64,000 nt of DNA from Glandiceps talaboti (Eukaryota > Hemichordata > Enteropneusta > Spengelidae): NCBI RefSeq assembly GCF_964340395.1, contig NC_135570.1, positions 12,950,322-13,014,321 on the forward strand. Reading direction: 5' to 3'. The notes under the pieces are model-generated. The model was not told the origin of the DNA. It worked only from the letters and a program-made list of their open reading frames with translations, and made no database searches. Shown piece by piece: positions 62,801 through 64,000 of the stretch. Positions within the stretch are counted from its first letter, which is position 1. Every line of letters begins with the position of its first letter. The translations under genes and the position numbers were made by a program.

Positions 62801-64000
62801 ACAGAGTGAACAATTCAATTGAGAAATAAAGGCAATCAAATCATCAGAGAGTGTGTGAACTTGTTCTGGAAAATTCAAAGTTACATTTTATGTCACGAAT
62901 CAAAATTTTTTTGCTAAATACATAATGTTTGAATTATCACTATATCTGTCCACAACCTAGCAGATGATGACAAGTTTTGTACCTTTTTTAGGTGCCTCTT
63001 CAAGACATAGTCGTGCAAGTATAAAGAGCACTGACAGTGGTTTGTTTGGAAGTGATGACATGAAAGAGGTGGGTTCCAGTAGCAAGGGCAAAGTTATTTT
63101 TTTAGACTACCCAGTTCTATCCAGTTCCATCCAGTTCTATCCAGTTTCAACCAGTTTTGTCATGCGATGGATACATGGTGTGTCAAAATAAATGTAAACC
63201 AAATGGCCTTGGGTCTAAACTGGTTTTGGCCAGTTTCTCTGAAGGGAATAGTAGGCCGAACCGGTATGAACTAGATATCCTTGGTCATAACTGCCTTGAA
63301 CCAATCAGTCATACAAATGTGCACCTGTAGATGTGAAAAATTTAGTGTCAACTTGCTCCTTTGAGTGTACTATAATGTTATGTTATGTTGTATAATATTA
63401 ATAATGGATTCCTACAACTATCATCAAAACCTGAAGTACCACACCACTTTTAATAACACTAACATTAGCATGATCCAAAGCCTCCCTATCTTGACCAAAA
63501 CTCAAACCCTCCCAACTGAACCACCTAACTCATTGATCTATTGATCGTCTCTCGCTTCAGAATCATTTCTGCTGCTCTCACTTTCAGAATAATTAAACTC
63601 ACCACCTTAGCCATCACAAGCACTAAAAAGAAGAAATATGCTGATTTTGTGAATCTTCATATCACTAACTGTATTGCTAGCAAGAAATACCACATCATAA
63701 AATAATCTTCACCTAAATCAAGCTATGAACATAACCATAGAGTATAATATATTGACATTTTTATTTTGTACCATGACTGTTGAATCTGTCCGAGGTGTTG
63801 TAATTGTGGGAAAATAAGATTTTCTAAGCTGAGAATTTTTTTGTTTTTTTGTTCATCATTATCAGGAGGAGAGTACAAATCAACAGTCACAAGTTCCCAG
63901 ACGACAGGGTAGACGTCCCCAGCCTGTCGAACACCGGCTGTCAACCAATCTAGAGTTCAGCAAACAATATCTTGACAGACCAGTGCCTCCAATACCAGGA
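33226..64000 (+). CDS. PIK3AP1: BCAP/BANK1-family PI3-kinase adaptor (PIK3AP1-like), 15 coding exons, 3' partial
   Basis: A cytoplasmic adaptor that, in its family, is tyrosine-phosphorylated and recruits PI3-kinase p85, and links Toll-like and antigen-receptor signalling. Exons: 33226-33241, 47955-48404, 51966-52096, 52897-53053, 53730-54002, 54469-54665, 55229-55376, 55608-55727, 56595-56789, 57972-58138, 59956-60157, 60858-60886, 62075-62132, 62992-63068, 63866-64000. All junctions are GT-AG with matching phase and give 785 open codons. Domains: TIR about 9-150, DBB about 175-335, ankyrin 343-408, tyrosine motifs 429-540, a PIK3AP1-like helix 570-610, Lys/Glu-rich segment 619-685, Ser-rich 696-740, proline-rich end. 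Vertebrate PIK3AP1 is about 805 residues, so little is missing. The symbol denotes family resemblance; it could be the unduplicated ancestor of PIK3AP1 and BANK1. Confidence 0.9.
34609..34823. repeat. 68-bp direct duplication
   Basis: The block 34609-34676, including 'gagcaacttacaagaacatg', recurs almost perfectly at 34756-34823. A second pair of similar blocks follows at about 35128-35225 and 35420-35512, sharing 'ccttttttgacta' and 'aacacttataatctgacaa'. Confidence 0.8.
35681..36125 (+). mobile_element. MITE-like element, copy 1
   Basis: Terminal inverted repeats of about 45 bases, consensus TTACAGGAGAAATGAAG, then TTGCCTTGGTGTTTCACTCATG. The interior includes 'gtgccatgcacagtgggga' and 'aaaggatcctgctgtgt'. 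An (AC)n run (about 35749-35802) has expanded inside it. Copies 2 and 3 are at 62327-62705 and 50541-51118. Confidence 0.75.
38345..39215 (+). repeat. 33-bp minisatellite, about 26 copies
   Basis: Unit of the form ctcatatacctgagtatacactggcactcatac. From about 38690 to 38960 three variants alternate as a 99-bp higher-order unit. Because 33 is a multiple of three and the unit lacks stops in several frames, long open frames appear on both strands (one of 337 residues with 11-residue periodicity). I treat these as by-products, since the array lies inside intron 1 and has no splice signals tying it to the gene. Confidence 0.95.
39752..39946. repeat. 97-bp tandem duplication
   Basis: Two adjacent copies beginning 'atctaaattaaccaa', differing at a few positions. 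Confidence 0.85.
41766..41794. repeat. Poly(T) run
   Basis: About 29 consecutive T, possibly the reversed A tail of a retroposed fragment. A segment at 42030-42060 holds 'gaccgaccgacc', also seen reversed near 8743 and in part near 836. Confidence 0.8.
42309..42351. repeat. Palindromic element
   Basis: CCATGGATG, a 6-base insertion, TATTAGTGA, G, TCACTAATA, CATCCATGG: an 18-bp inverted repeat interrupted in one arm. The same ATACATCCATGG end occurs at 4605-4616 and at about 33973-33986, hinting at a small dispersed family. Confidence 0.7.
44500..44660 (-). mobile_element. Small dispersed element related to the one at 52288-52412
   Basis: Read on the minus strand it shares 'gcttgcagtgttctctgtgg', an internal 'aagtgcagcagaaa'-like block and the inverted 'cactgcaa' with the segment at 52.3 kb. 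The outer blocks are imperfectly inverted. No coding capacity. Confidence 0.55.
45840..46190. repeat. Degenerate tandem repeat, unit about 95 bp
   Basis: Four loose units, each with a 'ggttcccatc' type block, a 'tatggtaaagg' block and 'agttttaccagattt'. Age is suggested by the high divergence. Confidence 0.6.
46540..46795. repeat. Dispersed repeat, copy A
   Basis: Starts with three 'gccatattggattc' blocks and shares 'atggtgaca' and 'tttatttctgaggtgcat' blocks with 61830-62030, so both are copies of one family. No coding sequence. Confidence 0.6.
47955..48404 (+). CDS. PIK3AP1: BCAP-like exon 2: TIR domain
   Basis: Encodes residues 6-155. MDLSILFVDDGISWCEFL is the first TIR strand and helix, AQMIIITPQYIDN the central strand, and VIVFLCGV the strand that in vertebrate BCAP ends in LLCGV. 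A single exon carrying the whole TIR is seen. In the family this domain mediates homotypic contacts with MyD88/TIRAP-type adaptors. Donor GTAAGT at 48405, phase 1. Confidence 0.92.
48430..48960. repeat. Tandem units of about 110 bp, 'cccatagcaac' family, in intron 2
   Basis: Four to five degenerate units, each with 'ccatagcaac' and 'acaaatatgat' blocks, beginning about 25 bases after exon 2. The same family lies reversed at 22505-22870. Confidence 0.65.
49569..49903. mobile_element. Long foldback element in intron 2
   Basis: The two halves are imperfect reverse complements along their whole length. They start from AAGTGGCCATATGGATGA at the ends and meet at a TTGTATGTACAA centre near 49735 with essentially no loop. 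About 335 bp with no coding capacity: a MITE or foldback element able to form one long hairpin in RNA. Confidence 0.8.
50308..50362 (+). repeat. G-rich tract with G-quadruplex potential in intron 2
   Basis: Several runs of four or more G separated by one to three bases on the sense strand, so the motif would also be in the pre-mRNA. Confidence 0.6.
50541..51118 (-). mobile_element. MITE-like element, copy 3, with a nested partial copy
   Basis: Ends carry the same inverted repeats as the element at 35681. The interior blocks ('ccctactgtgcatgg') are reversed relative to copies 1 and 2. A second terminal repeat with 'tggaaaatgaagttgccttg' at about 50756 marks a nested or duplicated partial copy. 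Confidence 0.65.
51485..51795. repeat. Degenerate tandem repeat before exon 3
   Basis: About five loose units of roughly 60 bp sharing 'ggtcaaaagcttcacttt' and 'cacatctgcc' blocks. Confidence 0.55.
51966..52096 (+). CDS. PIK3AP1: BCAP-like exon 3: acidic linker and start of DBB
   Basis: Residues 156-199. An acidic stretch (ETDDDNDGG) is followed by VIQPDKYTMLIQPKKVICG, matching the opening of the Dof/BCAP/BANK (DBB) region, where vertebrate BCAP has VVQPDRIRCG. Acceptor ATTTTGCCAG, donor GTAAGA, leaving in phase 0. Confidence 0.88.
52288..52412 (+). mobile_element. Small dispersed element in intron 3
   Basis: Contains a 12-bp inverted pair GCTTGCAGTGTT/AACACTGCAAGC and shares its blocks, in opposite orientation, with 44500-44660. 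Confidence 0.55.
52427..52489. repeat. Perfect 28-bp hairpin in intron 3
   Basis: CCTTCCTCGTCCCCACTCAC and eight further bases (52427-52454) are exactly complementary to 52462-52489, with a 7-base loop. The arms are G/C-rich and show no mismatch, so the duplication is recent or maintained. Confidence 0.9.
52897..53053 (+). CDS. PIK3AP1: BCAP-like exon 4: DBB (immunoglobulin-like fold part)
   Basis: Residues 200-251. Alternating hydrophobic strands (PLLIVFKAANL, AYYRVKFTN, YCLAVRTPP) fit the TIG/Ig-like fold described for the DBB region. Acceptor TTTCATTTCAG, donor GTATGT, phase 1. Confidence 0.88.
53100..53230. repeat. 33-bp tandem repeat, about four copies, in intron 4
   Basis: T-rich units of the form ttttctctacattttgtat plus actttgcctttg, starting about 50 bases after exon 4. 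Confidence 0.8.
53730..54002 (+). CDS. PIK3AP1: BCAP-like exon 5: end of DBB and helical linker
   Basis: Residues 252-342. The strand GKVTVSVFKQGVF closes the DBB fold. NPIELLSQALDI aligns with the vertebrate NPVEFMCQAF block, and LDEVLTASYKRSMPLEGL with the segment before the ankyrin repeats. Acceptor TTTTCTCCTTAG. The donor GTGTGT at 54003 is weaker than the others but is the only one that keeps frame. Confidence 0.88.
54160..54345. repeat. (TG)n microsatellite in intron 5
   Basis: TG repeats with TGAG and TGCG interruptions, within about 120 bases of the next acceptor. Such GU-rich tracts next to an exon can affect splicing in other genes; no effect can be read here. Confidence 0.95.
54469..54665 (+). 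CDS. PIK3AP1: BCAP-like exon 6: ankyrin repeats
   Basis: Residues 343-408. TPTLIHFAAKFGLQDLTSLL is an ankyrin unit closely matching vertebrate BCAP, followed by GDYPNDIAKENGHFGLADFL. Two units are visible, as expected for the family. Acceptor ATTTTCCTACAG, donor GTAAGA, phase 0 out. Confidence 0.93.
55229..55376 (+). CDS. PIK3AP1: BCAP-like exon 7: first YXXM motif
   Basis: Residues 409-457. Contains a Gly-rich insert (432-441) and the acidic-flanked GLYMVM, where Tyr447 to Met450 is a canonical p85 SH2-binding YXXM motif. The exon ends in the codon of Tyr457 plus one base, so the second YXXM is completed by exon 8. Confidence 0.88.
55608..55727 (+). CDS. PIK3AP1: BCAP-like exon 8: second YXXM and YDVP motifs
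   Basis: Residues 458-497. With exon 7 it forms Tyr457-Tyr-Asn-Met460, a YXXM that also offers a Tyr-x-Asn Grb2-type site. Tyr472-Asp-Val-Pro is a YXXP motif of the kind bound by Crk-family SH2 domains. Acceptor ATATTTCAG, donor GTAAGT, phase 1. Confidence 0.87.
56595..56789 (+). CDS. PIK3AP1: BCAP-like exon 9: further tyrosine motifs
   Basis: Residues 498-562. Acidic-flanked tyrosines occur at NIYDTL (Tyr507), RYEGF (Tyr522) and DDDDIYTHV (Tyr535), followed by a basic SRKRRE patch. They look like kinase substrates but are not YXXM. Donor GTATGT, phase 1. Confidence 0.85.
56870..57400. repeat. 96-bp tandem repeat, about 5.5 copies, in intron 9
   Basis: Units begin at about 96-base intervals ('cttcagtgttacttgt' at 56911, 57008, 57103, 57199, 57295, 57386), moderately diverged. 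Right of the array, 57410-57520 resembles 42545-42665. Confidence 0.9.
57565..57970 (-). mobile_element. LINE 3' fragment in intron 9, ending at the exon 10 acceptor
   Basis: The minus strand encodes IQIELGRRSTSKIPVDERFC, then KFCQNMVEDEFHHLILCSHY, matching the tail of the LINE at 30560-31890, with a related 3' UTR down to about 57565. Homology runs to within about 10 bases of exon 10, so the acceptor's pyrimidine tract (TAATTTCTATACACAG) appears to lie in retroelement sequence. Confidence 0.75.
57972..58138 (+). CDS. PIK3AP1: BCAP-like exon 10: conserved helical segment
   Basis: Residues 563-618. QQKLIDIQKQVKEGTLTIDQ, then AVHLFEAFKLNQKDKFLSF, closely matches the vertebrate PIK3AP1 block beginning QRQLITLQEQVK, one of the most specific family signatures in the gene. 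Acceptor is TTTCTATACACAG with a poor pyrimidine tract; donor GTAAGT, phase 0. Confidence 0.92.
58292..58378. repeat. (AC)n microsatellite in intron 10
   Basis: About 85 bases of AC repeats followed by TATA/CACATG variants to 58440. Confidence 0.95.
58702..58925. mobile_element. Tigger/pogo-like MITE in intron 10
   Basis: Left end CAGTGGCCCCCTCGCTAAGT and right end, read inverted, CAGCAGACCCTCACTAACTC share the CAG...CCCTCxCTAA pattern of Tigger/pogo terminal repeats. About 220 bp, no transposase. A TA lies outside the left end only. Confidence 0.6.
59430..59835. repeat. Compound (AC)n / (CATA)n / (CA)n microsatellite in intron 10
   Basis: AC repeats with CG and TG variants to about 59620, pure CATA from about 59670 to 59776, then CA to 59835. 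The long His/Thr and Met/Tyr/Val open frames on both strands are by-products. Confidence 0.95.
59956..60157 (+). CDS. PIK3AP1: BCAP-like exon 11: charged, coiled-coil-like segment
   Basis: Residues 619-685. Rich in Lys, Glu, Gln and Ala (LMKQKEEFETKKQQAAEAP; EQMREEGKEEEK), likely helical, corresponding to the basic/charged region after the conserved helix in vertebrate BCAP but poorly conserved in sequence. Acceptor TTTGTCATAG, donor GTAAAT, phase 1. Confidence 0.8.
60175..60627. repeat. 67-bp tandem repeat, about 6.6 copies, in intron 11
   Basis: Starts of 'ctttagtac' at 60190, 60257, 60324, 60391, 60458, 60525 and 60592 are exactly 67 apart. Copies are nearly identical, indicating recent expansion. 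Confidence 0.95.
60858..60886 (+). CDS. PIK3AP1: BCAP-like exon 12 (29-base small exon)
   Basis: Residues 686-695, GSRGSRPPSD. Acceptor TTTCTTTCACATTAG and donor GTAAGG are both good, and the length restores phase 0 for exon 13. Very short, so its inclusion is less certain than its neighbours; skipping it would shift the frame. Confidence 0.7.
61255..61415. repeat. 39-bp tandem repeat, about four copies, in intron 12
   Basis: Units with 'catgattcat' and 'ctaaggc(t/c)cctcagc' start at 61261, 61300, 61339 and 61378. A TCTGT-rich tract follows at 61560-61615. Confidence 0.8.
61830..62030. repeat. Dispersed repeat, copy B, in intron 12
   Basis: Shares 'gccatattggattct', 'cggtgacccc' and 'tttatttccgaggtgcat' blocks with 46540-46795 in the same orientation and ends about 45 bases before exon 13. 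Confidence 0.6.
62075..62132 (+). CDS. PIK3AP1: BCAP-like exon 13: Arg/Ser motif
   Basis: Residues 696-714. FRRGDRLSTDSTSS matches the vertebrate PIK3AP1 block LRRGDWKTDSTSS, strong support for both exon and gene identity. Acceptor TTTTGAATTGTAG, donor GTGAGT, phase 1. Confidence 0.88.
62327..62705 (+). mobile_element. MITE-like element, copy 2, in intron 13
   Basis: Terminal repeats AAAATGATGTCGGCTTGGTG then TTTCACTCATG. Same interior blocks and orientation as 35681-36125, without the AC expansion. Confidence 0.75.
62992..63068 (+). CDS. PIK3AP1: BCAP-like exon 14: Ser-rich tail
   Basis: Residues 715-740, SASSRHSRASIKSTDSGLFG then SDDMKE, similar in character to the vertebrate Ser/Arg-rich tail. 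Acceptor CTTTTTTTAG. The donor is GTGGGT, weaker than most but in phase with exon 15. Confidence 0.8.
63110..63165. repeat. 10-11 bp tandem repeat in intron 14
   Basis: Five units of the type 'tatccagttc' with slight variation, starting about 40 bases after exon 14. Confidence 0.75.
63866..64000 (+). CDS. PIK3AP1: BCAP-like exon 15: proline-rich end, cut by the window
   Basis: Residues 741-785, EESTNQQSQVPRRQGRRPQP and on to RPVPPIPG at the last base. Resembles the proline-rich C-terminus of vertebrate BCAP, a type of sequence bound by SH3 domains. No stop codon is reached. Acceptor TTCATCATTATCAG. Confidence 0.8.

Overview
The window is A+T-rich, repeat-laden, intron-containing animal DNA. 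Two gene families are recognisable: an intracellular fatty-acid-binding protein (FABP) and a BCAP/BANK1/Dof-type signalling adaptor with TIR, DBB and ankyrin modules and YXXM motifs. With their spliceosomal introns, the LINE and Penelope-like remnants and the many foldback elements, they point to an invertebrate metazoan, probably a marine deuterostome or lophotrochozoan. The species cannot be fixed from the sequence alone.

Layout. (1) 1-5.5 kb: a minus-strand, two-exon FABP gene (CDS 4527 to 2355). Positions 1-1400 duplicate its 5' flank, so the start codon of a second tandem FABP copy lies exactly at the left window edge. (2) 7.0-8.2 kb: a possible small two-exon plus-strand gene with TATA box and poly(A) signal. 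(3) 8.9-11.1 kb: a composite element with terminal inverted repeats and long internal inverted arms. (4) 11.2-21 kb: a large degenerate pentanucleotide (ACTAT/ATAGT) array that switches polarity repeatedly, interrupted by a Penelope-like reverse transcriptase remnant and a foldback element. (5) 21-23.7 kb: dispersed repeats. (6) 23.75-30.5 kb: a satellite of about 40 monomers of 169 bp with a 12-mer higher-order repeat of 2028 bp, followed by a decayed LINE (30.56-31.9 kb). (7) 32.6-64 kb: a CpG-bearing promoter region, then the BCAP-like gene in 15 coding exons (33226 to the right edge). Intron 1 is about 14.7 kb. The introns carry minisatellites, microsatellites, foldback elements and a reversed LINE fragment that abuts exon 10.

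The spliced BCAP-like reading frame stays open for 785 codons with matching phases at every junction. Domain order is TIR, DBB, ankyrin, tyrosine-motif region, helical segment, charged coiled-coil-like segment, Ser-rich tail, proline-rich end. That is the order and nearly the length of vertebrate PIK3AP1, so probably only a short C-terminal piece is missing. The family links tyrosine kinases to PI3-kinase. The FABP would act in cytosolic lipid transport, and I see no functional link between the two loci. No rRNA, tRNA or CRISPR array was found; most long open frames in the arrays are by-products of short repeats.
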